Numbered from the stretch's first letter, positions 1 to 8,285 are shown. The stretch: DNA of 64,000 nt from Sphingobacterium nematocida (GCF_900168125.1 NZ_FUZF01000002.1:180464-244463); one strand, 5' to 3'. Notes: generated by a model not told the origin, from the letters alone. Translations and numbers: made by a program.

Positions 1-1
1 A

Positions 2-292
2 CACGGAATGGATTTTTATGGATATGTATTGTTGATAGCCTTGTTATTTACGATTATCCCTTTGTTTCTGAATATGTATGCATTGAAAGGTTTAGATTCA
101 TCTGTAGTTGGGATACTGCTCTATATAAACCCTACAATAGCGTTTCTATTGGCTATTTTTTATTTTAAGGAGGAAATCAATCTCGTTCAGATTATGGCTT
201 ATGGTTTGATTTTTCTTGCGGTAATCATCTTTAATGTAGCTTATCTCCGGCAGTATCACCGGTCTAGAAAGCAAGAGATCCTAGCTGCTTAA
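2..292 (+). CDS. RarD-like EamA-family transporter (C-terminal fragment)
   Basis: The reading frame is open to the left edge, so only the last roughly 96 residues of a longer membrane protein are present. Three hydrophobic segments are visible. The stretch YINPTIAFLLAIFYFKEE matches the end of RarD-type members of the EamA drug/metabolite transporter family (ten membrane helices, about 300 residues). The tail is short and basic, as expected for a cytoplasmic C-terminus. The substrate cannot be told. It converges on the YciO-like gene, with stop codons only a few bases apart. Confidence 0.75.
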   Translation, partial: HGMDFYGYVLLIALLFTIIPLFLNMYALKGLDSSVVGILLYINPTIAFLLAIFYFKEEINLVQIMAYGLIFLAVIIFNVAYLRQYHRSRKQEILAA

Positions 293-296
293 TACC

Positions 297-917
297 CTAT
301 AGGTACAGCTCTAAGTCTCCTTTGCCCTCACGTATGACTTCAAACTCGCCTTCGGTCAAATCGACTACGGTAGAAGCTACATTGTCTCCATAGCCGCCGT
401 CGATTACTAGATCAACGAGATCTTGGTATTTTTCATAGATCAATTCTGGATCTGTAGAATATTCGATGATATCGTCTTCATCGTGGATGGAAGCCGTTAC
501 TATTGGATTTCCCAGCTGTTTTACGATCTCGCGTACAATATTGTTGTCTGGAACACGGATACCCACTGTTTTTTTCTTTGAACTCAAAAGCTTAGGAACC
601 TGTCCACTAGCATTGAATATGAACGTAAAGGGGCCAGGTAGTGCTTTTTTGAGCACACGGAAGACTGTCGTATCGAAGGGTTTAGTATACTGCGAGATAT
701 CCGTAAGGTCGTAACAGATAAAAGACAGGTTGGCCTTGTCGGTTTTTAGCCCCCGTATTTGACAAACGCGCTCGATTGCCTTTTGATTCGTAATATCACA
801 ACCTATACCATACACCGTATCTGTCGGGTAGATGATGACACCTCCTTTTTTCAAGATATCGACCGCCTGATCTATATATTTAGTATTGGGTTTATCTTCG
901 TATATTTTTAATAGCAT
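297..917 (-). CDS. YciO-type Sua5/YrdC (TsaC-family) protein
   Basis: A 206-residue single YrdC/Sua5 domain, the same length as E. coli YciO. The N-terminal motif YPTDTVYGIGCD and the core LPGPFTFIF and VGIRVPDN are visible. The position that reads TSAN in true TsaC is TASIHDEDD here, and the C-terminus reads VIREGKGDLELYL, both closer to YciO than to TsaC. TsaC makes L-threonylcarbamoyl-AMP for t6A37 modification of tRNA. YciO members may have a weaker or different role, so t6A synthesis should not be assumed. ATG at 917 is the only sensible start. Confidence 0.85.
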   Translation of the reverse strand: MLLKIYEDKPNTKYIDQAVDILKKGGVIIYPTDTVYGIGCDITNQKAIERVCQIRGLKTDKANLSFICYDLTDISQYTKPFDTTVFRVLKKALPGPFTFIFNASGQVPKLLSSKKKTVGIRVPDNNIVREIVKQLGNPIVTASIHDEDDIIEYSTDPELIYEKYQDLVDLVIDGGYGDNVASTVVDLTEGEFEVIREGKGDLELYL

Positions 918-976
918 TTTTATAGTCGTTAGTATATTGCGTTTTTGGATAGTTTGACGCTTCGCCTCTCTTTTAA

Positions 977-1017
977 AATAACAACAGCCAAAATGATTTG
1001 TTTTGGCTGTTGTTATT
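977..1017 (-). terminator. Rho-independent terminator of asnS
   Basis: A perfect 17-bp inverted repeat (arms 977-993 and 1001-1017) with a 7-nt loop lies just past the asnS stop. On the minus strand it is followed by a short T-rich stretch. Confidence 0.8.
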
Positions 1018-1023
1018 GTTTTA

Positions 1024-2469
1024 TTAAAACTCCGCGTTCTTCGGTGTGCGAGGAAACGGAATCACGTCTCTAATGTTTGTCATTCCTGTGGTAAATAAGA
1101 CCAAGCGTTCGAAGCCAACACCAAAACCAGAGTGCGGCACTGACCCAAATCGACGCGTGTCCAAAAACCAATCCATCTCTTCAGCTTCGATGCCCACTTC
1201 AGACATACGTGTTAAGAGTTTCTCCAGGTTTTCTTCACGTTGTGATCCGCCGACCATCTCTCCAATCCCAGGGAAAAGGATATCCATAGCGCGTACAGTG
1301 TGACGACCTTCGGCATCCGGTTGGTTTTGTTTCATGTAGAAAGACTTGATCTCTCTTGGGTAGTCCGTGAGAATCACAGGTTTTTTAAAATGCTTTTCTA
1401 CGAGGTAACGTTCGTGTTCCGATTGAAGATCAGCTCCCCAGCCTTCAATAAGATATTTAAACTGTTTCTTTTGGTTGGGTTTGCTGCGTTGCAATATTTC
1501 TACCGCCTCCGTGTAGGTTAGGCGTTCGAAGTCATTTTCCAATACGAAGTTTAACTTTTCAACTAAGTTTAATTCTGAACGTTCCGCCTGAGGTTTGGAT
1601 TTCTCCTCCTCCAATAATCTGTTCTTTAAAAATTCGATCTCGTCAGGACATTGTTCTAACGCATGCTTGATTACATATTTCAATAGATCCTCAGCGAGGT
1701 CCATATTATCTTCCAGCTCGTAGAAAGCCATTTCAGGTTCAATCATCCAAAACTCCGCTAAGTGACGGGTTGTATTGGAGTTTTCGGCACGGAAAGTAGG
1801 TCCAAAAGTATAGATATTTCCAAAAGCTAAAGCCGCAAGCTCACCTTCTAATTGACCAGATACTGTTAGATTTGTAGCTTTACCAAAAAAGTCCTCTTTG
1901 AAATCCACTTTGCCATCTTCTGTCAATGAAGGGTTGATCGGATCTAATGTAGTCACTCTGAACATCTCGCCGGCTCCTTCGGCATCCGATCCTGTAATAA
2001 TAGGGGAGTGGAAATACACAAAGTCGCGTTCTTGGAAGAACTTATGGACAGCGAAAGATAGTGCATTACGCACTTTGAATATAGCGTTGAATGTTCCTGT
2101 ACGTACCCGTAAATGTGCAATTTCGCGAAGAAATTCTAAACTATGCTTTTTAGGCTGTAGCGGATACTTCTCTGGGTCCGATTCTCCGATTACCGAAACT
2201 TCTGTTGCTTTAACCTCTACGCGTTGTCCCTTTCCTTGTGATTCAATCAGATTACCTTTCACACGAACAGCAGCACCGGTAGTGATTTTCTTTAGAATCT
2301 CATCTGCTGTGTTTTCGAAATCAACTACGGCTTGGATATTATTTATAGAAGAACCGTCATTAATGGCTATAAATTGGTTGTTACGAAATGTTCTAACCCA
2401 ACCTTTGACAATAACTTCTTTTCCAAAATCTTCCGATTGTAATAATTCTTTAATTCGTGTGTGTTCCAT
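1024..2469 (-). CDS. asnS: Asparagine--tRNA ligase
   Basis: Class II aminoacyl-tRNA synthetase of 481 residues that charges tRNA-Asn. An N-terminal OB-fold anticodon-binding domain (about residues 15-110) precedes the catalytic domain. Class II motif 2 is seen in [25 protein letters not shown], read here as [10 protein letters not shown] followed by TRHLAEFWM. Motif 3 is seen near the C-terminus in [12 protein letters not shown]. The C-terminal sequence DVIPFPRTP is typical of AsnRS rather than AspRS. Start at ATG 2469, with a promoter-like element about 40 bases upstream and a strong terminator downstream, so it is probably transcribed alone. Confidence 0.96.
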   Translation of the reverse strand: MEHTRIKELLQSEDFGKEVIVKGWVRTFRNNQFIAINDGSSINNIQAVVDFENTADEILKKITTGAAVRVKGNLIESQGKGQRVEVKATEVSVIGESDPEKYPLQPKKHSLEFLREIAHLRVRTGTFNAIFKVRNALSFAVHKFFQERDFVYFHSPIITGSDAEGAGEMFRVTTLDPINPSLTEDGKVDFKEDFFGKATNLTVSGQLEGELAALAFGNIYTFGPTFRAENSNTTRHLAEFWMIEPEMAFYELEDNMDLAEDLLKYVIKHALEQCPDEIEFLKNRLLEEEKSKPQAERSELNLVEKLNFVLENDFERLTYTEAVEILQRSKPNQKKQFKYLIEGWGADLQSEHERYLVEKHFKKPVILTDYPREIKSFYMKQNQPDAEGRHTVRAMDILFPGIGEMVGGSQREENLEKLLTRMSEVGIEAEEMDWFLDTRRFGSVPHSGFGVGFERLVLFTTGMTNIRDVIPFPRTPKNAEF

Positions 2470-2504
2470 TTTTTTTAAGGAAATTTTTTCTTTTTATTCT
2501 TGTA

Positions 2505-2512
2505 CAAAAATA
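2505..2512 (-). promoter_or_regulatory. asnS: -7 element upstream of asnS
   Basis: The minus strand reads TATTTTTG, an exact match to the Bacteroidota -7 consensus TAnnTTTG, about 36 bases before the asnS ATG. No TTG was found at the ideal 19-nt spacing, so only the -7 element is supported. Confidence 0.45.
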
Positions 2513-2571
2513 CGCTATATTATTGGCTAATTGCTAACAAAAGCATAAAATGTTAATGCTTCTGACTTTTA

Positions 2572-3324
2572 TCAACGCAGACTCTTTATGAATTCAGGGA
2601 TTTTTTTCAAATAGTCTTCCTCCGCCAATAATTTGACAAATGCGGTGCCTACTATTGCGCCATTGGCGTAGGTCGTTGCTTTTCTAAAAGTCTCTTGATT
2701 AGAAATCCCGAAGCCAATGATAAAGGGATTGTCTAGATCCATATCCTGGATGCGTTTGAAGTAACTTTCTGCTTGATCTTTCACCTCGAGGTTTTTACCT
2801 GTTGTTGAGTTGGAAGACAACAGATAGATGAAGCTACTGGACAACTTGTCTATTTTACGGATTCGCTGTTCGGAAGTCTGTGGAGTCACTAAAAAGATGT
2901 TACTGATGCCATTTTCTTCAAATGTACTTTTGTACAATTCCTCATATTCATACATTGGGAGGTCGGGTATGATCGTCCCATTGACGCCTACCTCTCTACA
3001 TGCTTTGCAAAAATTCTCCACTCCGAATTGAATCACAGGATTGACGTAACCCATCAGAAAAACAGGAATGGATACGTGTTTGCGTAGATCCCTTAGTTGT
3101 TCGAAGAGTACCTGTAATGTCATTACATTTTTTAAGGCCTCTTCCGAACTATGTTGTATGGTAGGCCCATCAGCGACAGGATCGGAGTAAGGGAAGCCGA
3201 TCTCTAGAAAATCGACTCCGGCTGCTTCAAGAGCTTTTGCTACCTGTAAGGTACTATCCAATGTCGGATAACCAGCCGTAAAATATATAGATAATAGTCC
3301 GTTTGCGTGTTTGTTGAGTTGCAT
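2572..3324 (-). CDS. trpA: Tryptophan synthase alpha subunit
   Basis: TIM-barrel subunit of 250 residues that cleaves indole-3-glycerol phosphate to indole and glyceraldehyde 3-phosphate, passing indole to TrpB. The signature LEIGFPYSDPVADGP carries the two acid catalytic residues at Glu41 and Asp52, matching Glu49 and Asp60 of E. coli TrpA. The phosphate-binding GFGISN and GAIVGTAFV segments are present. It is the last gene of the minus-strand trp cluster. An 88-base gap with a tandem repeat separates it from trpB, so it may be translated independently within one transcript. Confidence 0.97.
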   Translation of the reverse strand: MQLNKHANGLLSIYFTAGYPTLDSTLQVAKALEAAGVDFLEIGFPYSDPVADGPTIQHSSEEALKNVMTLQVLFEQLRDLRKHVSIPVFLMGYVNPVIQFGVENFCKACREVGVNGTIIPDLPMYEYEELYKSTFEENGISNIFLVTPQTSEQRIRKIDKLSSSFIYLLSSNSTTGKNLEVKDQAESYFKRIQDMDLDNPFIIGFGISNQETFRKATTYANGAIVGTAFVKLLAEEDYLKKIPEFIKSLR

Positions 3325-3333
3325 GTTTTAATA

Positions 3334-3369
3334 GTTATGAAGGTTATGAAGGTTATGAAGGTTATAAAG
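3334..3369. repeat. Four-copy 9-nt tandem repeat between trpB and trpA
   Basis: The plus strand holds GTTATGAAG three times head to tail (3334-3342, 3343-3351, 3352-3360) followed by a variant GTTATAAAG (3361-3369). In the transcribed minus sense each unit reads CTTCATAAC. It sits entirely inside the trpB-trpA intergenic gap. Confidence 0.85.
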
Positions 3370-3412
3370 TTTTTACTTCGTAACCAACGTGACCTCCTTC
3401 ACCATTATCACT

Positions 3413-4597
3413 TTATAAATTAAAATACTTCATATAGTTGTCTAAATCTTTATCTCCTCGGCCTGATAGACAGATGACGACTGTTTCATCCCCCTTAAAT
3501 GTCATCTTTTCAAGATAGGCTAGGGCATGCGAGCTTTCAATCGCAGGTATAATTCCTTCTAGTTGGGTTAAACGTAAACCTGCTTGCATAGCCTCATCAT
3601 CGGTGATGGAGACATATTCGCCGCGACCTGACTTAAACAACCAAGCATGTTGAGGACCAATACCCGGATAGTCAAGCCCCGCCGAGATGGAATAAGGTTC
3701 CACCACCTGTCCGTCTGCAGTTTGCATCAGGATAGAGCGACTCCCGTGGAGTACACCTTCTTTACCTAGAGCTGTGGTGGCAGCTGTCTCGCCCGAATTG
3801 ACACCATGACCGGCTGCTTCTACCGCGATAAGACGAACAGCCTCTTCGTCCACAAAATTATAAAACATACCAGCGGCATTAGATCCTCCACCAACGCATG
3901 CCATTACGATATCAGGAGTTTCTTGTCCTGTTTTTTCCAAGAGCTGTTTTCTTGTCTCGGCAGATATAATCGACTGAAAACGGGCCACCATATCAGGGTA
4001 GGGGTGTGGACCTACCACAGAACCGATAATATAATGTGTGTCTACCGGGTTATTGATCCAGTCTCGCAATGCTTCATTCGTCGCATCTTTAAGCGTTTGG
4101 CTGCCAGAGGTAGCAGCCACCACCGTAGCTCCCATCATTTTCATCCGTGCTACATTGGGGGCTTGGCGTTCAATATCTATTGCTCCCATATAAACCACAC
4201 ACTCTAGCCCTTTTAATGCACATACTGTCGCTGTTGCTACCCCATGTTGTCCAGCGCCTGTTTCTGCGATAATTCTTTTTTTGCCCAGTCGTTGTGCCAA
4301 TAAGATCTGACCGATGGTGTTGTTTATTTTGTGCGCTCCCGTGTGATTTAGGTCTTCTCTTTTCAAGAAAATTGTTGCCCCATAACGATCCGACAATCGT
4401 TTTGCGTGATATAGTGGTGAGGGACGGCCTACATAATCTTTTAACAGCTCTTCAAATTCAGCTTTAAATGAAGGGTCGTTCATGATTTGTAAATATTGCT
4501 GCTCCAGTTCCTCTACATTTGGATACAGCATCTCCGGAATATATGCTCCGCCAAATGGTCCGTAATATCCCCTATTGTCTACCTGATATTTGCTCAT
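3413..4597 (-). CDS. trpB: Tryptophan synthase beta subunit
   Basis: PLP enzyme of 394 residues that condenses indole with L-serine to make tryptophan; works as an alpha2-beta2 complex with TrpA. The PLP lysine is Lys90 in the motif HTGAHKINN. The glycine-rich phosphate-binding loop [10 protein letters not shown] and the C-terminal CLSGRGDKD are present. The N-terminus [14 protein letters not shown] is typical of TrpB, which supports ATG 4597. This makes a 26-base overlap with the end of trpF and suggests translational coupling. Confidence 0.98.
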   Translation of the reverse strand: MSKYQVDNRGYYGPFGGAYIPEMLYPNVEELEQQYLQIMNDPSFKAEFEELLKDYVGRPSPLYHAKRLSDRYGATIFLKREDLNHTGAHKINNTIGQILLAQRLGKKRIIAETGAGQHGVATATVCALKGLECVVYMGAIDIERQAPNVARMKMMGATVVAATSGSQTLKDATNEALRDWINNPVDTHYIIGSVVGPHPYPDMVARFQSIISAETRKQLLEKTGQETPDIVMACVGGGSNAAGMFYNFVDEEAVRLIAVEAAGHGVNSGETAATTALGKEGVLHGSRSILMQTADGQVVEPYSISAGLDYPGIGPQHAWLFKSGRGEYVSITDDEAMQAGLRLTQLEGIIPAIESSHALAYLEKMTFKGDETVVICLSGRGDKDLDNYMKYFNL

Positions 4598-5213
4598 GAT
4601 GTATAATTGATAATGCTTGTGTTACTGTTTTTATGTCTTTTAAACCAGGCTCCAATTCAAATTTAGAGTTTAAATCTAACGCATAAAGCCTGTCGTCTTC
4701 TATTGTCATTGCTTGTTCTATATTGTCCAATCCCAGACCTCCACTCAAAAAGTAAGGCTTGGAATAAGGATAATTCCTTAACTGCTGCCAGCTAAAAGTC
4801 TGCCCCGTACCTCCATGCTGGGTACTCTTGGTATCGAATAGAAAGAAATCCACATGGTCAAGGTATTTTTCTAAAACAGACCAGTCGAATGCATCGTCGA
4901 TCCCGAACGCCTTGATAATCTCTAGTCCGGCTTGTTTTAAAGACGCACAGAGTTCAGCTGTCTCGTTACCATGCAGCTGTATACAGGTAATGCCATAGGT
5001 GTCGACCTTATCTATTATCGCAGGGTATGTCTCATTGACAAATACTCCTACTTTTTTTATGTTTTCTGGAATAGCCTTCCGGATACCATCCTGAACAAAT
5101 CGCGGTGATTTTGCGTAAAAGATAAAACCGATATAGTCTATAGGCAGACGGACCAGCTGCTGTATATTCTCCAGATCCCGCATTCCGCAAACTTTTATTT
5201 TAATGTTGTTCAT
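4572..5213 (-). CDS. trpF: Phosphoribosylanthranilate isomerase
   Basis: Monofunctional TIM-barrel enzyme of 213 residues that converts N-(5'-phosphoribosyl)anthranilate to CdRP. Catalytic Cys9 lies in KVCGMRD and the catalytic Asp in FLFDTKS, followed by GGTGQTFSW and the phosphate site FLSGGLG. It is not fused to TrpC, and no TrpC domain lies anywhere in the cluster, so the next step must be encoded elsewhere or be missing. It overlaps trpB by 26 bases and is separated from trpD by a 92-base repeat-bearing gap. Confidence 0.96.
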   Translation of the reverse strand: MNNIKIKVCGMRDLENIQQLVRLPIDYIGFIFYAKSPRFVQDGIRKAIPENIKKVGVFVNETYPAIIDKVDTYGITCIQLHGNETAELCASLKQAGLEIIKAFGIDDAFDWSVLEKYLDHVDFFLFDTKSTQHGGTGQTFSWQQLRNYPYSKPYFLSGGLGLDNIEQAMTIEDDRLYALDLNSKFELEPGLKDIKTVTQALSIIHHEQISGRQ

Positions 5214-5219
5214 GTTTGT

Positions 5220-5302
5220 TATCCTGTTATCTACTACCTGGTTTACTCGTTCACTTTCTATCCTGTTATCGAGTTATCTTGTTAACATCTTAACTCGTTC
5301 AC
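5220..5302. repeat. Interleaved direct repeats in the trpD-trpF gap
   Basis: Two short words each occur twice in the plus strand: TATCCTGTTAT at 5220-5230 and 5259-5269, and ACTCGTTCACT at 5245-5255 and 5293-5303. They alternate and fill almost the whole gap between trpD and trpF, the place where trpC usually lies. Confidence 0.75.
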
Positions 5303-5305
5303 TCC

Positions 5306-6295
5306 TTAACTTCCTACTAACTTCTTCAGACTATTCAATGCCTTTAATCCCAATAGGGAGCTTTCTGCTTCGTAATAGCAATCGGCAAAGCTCTTCTCTG
5401 GATGGAAGGTTTTTATGGCAAAAGCAGCATTGGTTAACACCACATTATTCTGTTCGTTGTTACCCTCTCCGTGGATGATTGTGTTGAAAATACCGGCAGC
5501 TTCTTGAATACTGTCCCCTCCTGTTATAGCTGTGGCTAATACGGGGGGGAATCCCAACTCCTCTACTGTATAGCGACTCTCTCCTTTATTATTTATTAGC
5601 TTAAAGTCACCGGTTAGAGATATCTCGTCGTAGCCATCCAAAGCATGGATAATACTATATTGTTTATCCGCACTTTGGTATAAATAGGTATACAAACGAG
5701 CTAACTCAAGACTAAATACGCCTACAGATTGATATTTTGGATTAGCAGGGTTCGTAAGGGGGCCAAGCATATTGAAAAATGTTTTGACACCAAGAGCTTT
5801 ACGAATAGGCGCTACAGTTTTCATCGCTGGATGGAACAGCGGAGCATGGAGAAAGCAAATGTGTGCATTATCGAGTTGACGCTGGAGCGTATCCTTGTCA
5901 TTGGTGAATTGATAACCCAAGTACTCCATTACGTTTGATGAACCGCACCCTGAAGAGACTCCGACATTACCATGTTTGGCAACGTGATATCCTGCTCCAG
6001 CAACAACAAATGAGGCTAAGGTCGATATGTTGAAGGTGTTTTTACCATCACCACCGGTACCACACATGTCGATGAGATCATAGCCCGTAAAGTCTACCTT
6101 TAGACAGAGGTCGTACATCGCATCGCGAAAACCAGCTAGTTCCTCCACACGAATGCTGCGCATACCATAGGTGGTCATGAATGCTGCAATCTGATGCGTA
6201 TCATACTTGCCAGTAGTAATATGCGTTAAAATATCGTAAGCTTCTTTACGACTGAAGGTTTTATATTCGAATAGGTGTCTTAATATCTCTTTCAT
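5306..6295 (-). CDS. trpD: Anthranilate phosphoribosyltransferase
   Basis: Transfers phosphoribose from PRPP to anthranilate, the second dedicated step of tryptophan synthesis. The 329-residue protein has the helical N-terminal domain and the PRPP-binding signature CGTGGDGKNTFNIST, then KHGNVGVSSGCGSSNVMEYLG. It is the first structural gene after the trp leader; its ATG at 6295 lies about 62 bases past the attenuator hairpin. It is not fused to TrpG, and no anthranilate synthase gene is present upstream. Confidence 0.97.
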   Translation of the reverse strand: MKEILRHLFEYKTFSRKEAYDILTHITTGKYDTHQIAAFMTTYGMRSIRVEELAGFRDAMYDLCLKVDFTGYDLIDMCGTGGDGKNTFNISTLASFVVAGAGYHVAKHGNVGVSSGCGSSNVMEYLGYQFTNDKDTLQRQLDNAHICFLHAPLFHPAMKTVAPIRKALGVKTFFNMLGPLTNPANPKYQSVGVFSLELARLYTYLYQSADKQYSIIHALDGYDEISLTGDFKLINNKGESRYTVEELGFPPVLATAITGGDSIQEAAGIFNTIIHGEGNNEQNNVVLTNAAFAIKTFHPEKSFADCYYEAESSLLGLKALNSLKKLVGS

Positions 6296-6357
6296 CTGTT
6301 AAAGTAAAAAGTTAATAATACAAAGGACTAATTGGCCAAAATTTTATAAATAAAAAA

Positions 6358-6382
6358 GGGGCTCGCCGATATGGCAAGCCCC
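6358..6382 (-). terminator. trp attenuator terminator hairpin (3:4 stem)
   Basis: On the minus strand a 10-bp stem (GGGGCTTGCC pairing with GGCGAGCCCC, one U-G pair) with a 5-nt loop is followed by a T-rich tract. It lies between the Trp-rich leader peptide and trpD, the place of a classical attenuator. Confidence 0.85.
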
Positions 6383-6443
6383 ACTATTTTTTGATTGTAT
6401 CAATTTTAAGCGATAGACATCTGCCACAACATTATCTGTTGTG
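6370..6443 (-). promoter_or_regulatory. Alternative 1:2 and 2:3 RNA pairings of the trp attenuator
   Basis: Segment 1 overlaps the end of the leader peptide and pairs with segment 2 over six bases (CACAAC with GTTGTG, 6425-6430 against 6438-6443). Segment 2 can instead pair with segment 3 over eight positions (minus strand UGUGGCAG with UUGCCAUA, two G-U pairs). Segment 3 forms the left arm of the terminator. The 2:3 and 3:4 stems are therefore mutually exclusive, as in the E. coli trp leader. Pairing was judged by eye. Confidence 0.7.
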
Positions 6444-6479
6444 CCACCACCATGCATTATTGATTACAAAATTGTTCAT
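6432..6479 (-). CDS. trpL: trp operon leader peptide
   Basis: A 15-codon frame reads MNNFVINNAWWWHNR and then TAA. It holds three consecutive TGG codons close to its end. It begins about 11-18 bases downstream of a promoter-like sequence and ends 50 bases before the terminator hairpin that precedes trpD. Three Trp in 15 residues at exactly this place is strong evidence for a sensor peptide: a ribosome stalled for charged tRNA-Trp would cover segment 1 and free segment 2 to block the terminator. Confidence 0.88.
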   Translation of the reverse strand: MNNFVINNAWWWHNR

Positions 6480-6496
6480 TTCTTAATTGTTGCTAA

Positions 6497-6527
6497 CAAA
6501 TATCAAATAAGTTTTTAAAAATGTCAA
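6497..6527 (-). promoter_or_regulatory. Probable trp promoter
   Basis: The minus strand has TTG (within TTGACA) followed after 20 nt by GATATTTG, a 7-of-8 match to the Bacteroidota -7 element TAnnTTTG. The predicted start of transcription lies about 10 bases before the trpL ATG, giving a very short leader. Confidence 0.6.
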
Positions 6528-6542
6528 GTTTTTTTTGATTTT

Positions 6543-7007
6543 TTAATAAAGAACAAAATGTGCTTTGTTATTTCCTTTTGAAACTAAAGTAAAAGAAGCG
6601 ATCTTCCCATTCTCCATATACACGGCCAACATCTGTCGTTTTCTGTAGTGTAGGAAGTACATTTGAGCTGTATCTAGGTCTTCGGGATCAATATCCTTGA
6701 TATCCTTTGTCGGCATTTGATTGTAAGGGATATAGTTAATTTCCTTTATGTCTTTGGATAATAAGTTAATACGAACTTCCTCTAGGGATACCTCAAGGTA
6801 GTCGTAAATTTCATCCGAAGGATTCTCTACGATGAGGTATTTACTTAATACGATATCTACTGCCTTATTCTCATTTGCTAGATCCTTGATAAAAGACTGG
6901 ATAATGGCTATATTTTTTGTGTGATCTTTAGGCTGCGAGTCCTGCGCCCACAAATTCGATGTAAATGAAATTAGTAATAAAGTGATTAATACTCTCATGG
7001 ATGACAT
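6543..7007 (-). CDS. Secreted protein of unknown function
   Basis: I do not recognise a family. The 154-residue product begins with a clear signal peptide (hydrophobic LITLLLISF, cleavage likely after WAQ), so it is probably periplasmic. The mature part is hydrophilic, rich in Asp, Lys and Ile, with no cysteine and no metal motif. An internal Met at position 4 (6998) fits the signal peptide equally well. It lies upstream of and in the same direction as the trp leader, but the trp promoter lies after its stop, so it is probably a separate unit. Confidence 0.7.
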   Translation of the reverse strand: MSSMRVLITLLLISFTSNLWAQDSQPKDHTKNIAIIQSFIKDLANENKAVDIVLSKYLIVENPSDEIYDYLEVSLEEVRINLLSKDIKEINYIPYNQMPTKDIKDIDPEDLDTAQMYFLHYRKRQMLAVYMENGKIASFTLVSKGNNKAHFVLY

Positions 7008-7065
7008 TTTTGTTATTTGACAAAAGTAATGGAATAAGGATTAATCAAAAAAAATGTACATAAAT

Positions 7066-7095
7066 AAAAATCGCACTTCGAAAAGTGCGATTTTT
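7066..7095 (-). terminator. Terminator of the DUF2795-like gene
   Basis: A 13-bp inverted repeat (7066-7078 with 7083-7095) with a CGAA loop flanked by A and T runs follows the stop of the 73-residue gene. Confidence 0.85.
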
Positions 7096-7103
7096 ATGAT
7101 GGA

Positions 7104-7325
7104 TTAATATTCGTCTTCATTGAAAAAGAAATCATCTTTTGTTGGGTAATCTGGCCAGATCTCCTCAATGTTTTCGTAAGGTTCGCCGTCGTCTTCCAAA
7201 GCTTGAAGGTTCTCGATTACTTCTACTGGAGCACCAGAACGAATTGCGTAATCAATTAATTCATCTTTAGTCGCAGGCCATGGTGCATCTTCTAAGTGTG
7301 ATGCTAATTCTAGGGTCCAATACAT
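7104..7325 (-). CDS. DUF2795-like small acidic protein
   Basis: A 73-residue acidic protein rich in Asp, Glu and Tyr. It resembles the DUF2795 family, short conserved Bacteroidota proteins of unknown function (core LELASHLEDAPWPATKDELIDYAI). It has its own well-formed promoter and a terminator, so it is a genuine single-gene transcript. No signal peptide, so cytoplasmic. The conserved family supports that it is real; its role is unknown. Confidence 0.85.
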   Translation of the reverse strand: MYWTLELASHLEDAPWPATKDELIDYAIRSGAPVEVIENLQALEDDGEPYENIEEIWPDYPTKDDFFFNEDEY

Positions 7326-7356
7326 AGTATTACAATTTAAGTTCTACCTTTTTCCG

Positions 7357-7386
7357 CAAAAATAGTATTATATTTTAAATAAGCAA
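7357..7386 (-). promoter_or_regulatory. Bacteroidota-type promoter of the DUF2795-like gene
   Basis: On the minus strand TTG, then exactly 19 nt, then TATTTTTG matches the Bacteroidota housekeeping consensus TTG-N19-TAnnTTTG. It lies about 32 bases before the ATG at 7325. Confidence 0.75.
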
Positions 7387-7436
7387 GTTAATTGTGTGTT
7401 AAATGACTTGGTGTTTGTTATCTGTCTTAAAATCAG

Positions 7437-8216
7437 CTATATGATTTTGTTTGTCGGTGTTTTTTTTACATTTCTCAAGCTATTGGATTTGTCCCAATGC
7501 GTACTCATTTTGTCGTAAACGAGGGACTGGATTTCATCGGCTTGTGTCGATGTCATATCTTTGGTATCTATTGGTGCGAGTACCTGAATATGTATAATTC
7601 CAGGTTTGGAACCAAACTTATCTCCACTATCCCATAGTGTCTGCCAAGCATCTTGGATAACTACCGGTAAGATCTGTATCTGATTGTCCACAGCTAGTTT
7701 GAACGAACCGGATTTGAACTCATGAAGGCGTGGTGGATATTCATCGTCAATTTTCCCTTCGGGAAATATAACGATTGATCTACCCGCTTTAACTAAATTG
7801 TCGGCTTTTTTGAAAGCTTTGAACGCTGATATTTTGCTTTTTCTATCTACAACGATATCTATACTTTTGAAAAAAATACGAGTGACCGGATTACGCAACA
7901 ATTCAACTTTTCCCATAAAGGAAAACGGTTGGGGGCACATAAATGTTATTGCCGTAATATCTAGTATAGAGGTATGATTGGGGCAAATAACGTAAGGTTT
8001 GGACCAGTCTATACTGGACTCATATTCAATTTTGAAAAATATACCGGAAAATGTGGTGCCGAGTACGGATATTATACGCCTCATGTATGCAATAGATGAA
8101 TAGTGCTTGTCAGGACGTCTGGTTAATACGTATAAAAGTGGAAAAAGTAGTATAAAAAAGAATAGAACACAGAGTAGATACCATATCCTATGAACCTTTT
8201 TTAGAAATAGCAGCAT
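7437..8216 (-). CDS. 1-acyl-sn-glycerol-3-phosphate acyltransferase (PlsC family)
   Basis: Membrane-bound acyltransferase of 259 residues that would add the second acyl chain to lysophosphatidic acid in phospholipid synthesis. An N-terminal hydrophobic helix is followed by the HX4D motif NHTSILD (catalytic His and Asp) and the second block FPEGKID, which replaces the usual FPEGTRS. The replacement of Thr-Arg by Lys-Ile is a small departure that could alter glycerophosphate binding. ATG at 8216. It follows the binding-protein gene after a strong terminator, so it is a separate unit. Confidence 0.88.
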   Translation of the reverse strand: MLLFLKKVHRIWYLLCVLFFFILLFPLLYVLTRRPDKHYSSIAYMRRIISVLGTTFSGIFFKIEYESSIDWSKPYVICPNHTSILDITAITFMCPQPFSFMGKVELLRNPVTRIFFKSIDIVVDRKSKISAFKAFKKADNLVKAGRSIVIFPEGKIDDEYPPRLHEFKSGSFKLAVDNQIQILPVVIQDAWQTLWDSGDKFGSKPGIIHIQVLAPIDTKDMTSTQADEIQSLVYDKMSTHWDKSNSLRNVKKTPTNKII

Positions 8217-8250
8217 ACGATTTACATTAATGAAAATCGAATTTAAAAAG

Positions 8251-8278
8251 AAAAAAGGATACCTAGGTATCCTTTTTT
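8251..8278 (-). terminator. Palindromic terminator after the binding-protein gene
   Basis: A perfect 28-nt palindrome with an A run on one side and a T run on the other; the hairpin is GGATAC-CTAG-GTATCC. It closes the TsdA/DsrE/binding-protein unit on the minus strand. Confidence 0.85.
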
Positions 8279-8285
8279 GAAAGTT

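Noticed and set aside
5214-5305. Possible trpC remnant between trpD and trpF
   Set aside because: Only 92 bases made largely of short repeats; no residual indole-glycerol-phosphate synthase motif in any frame.
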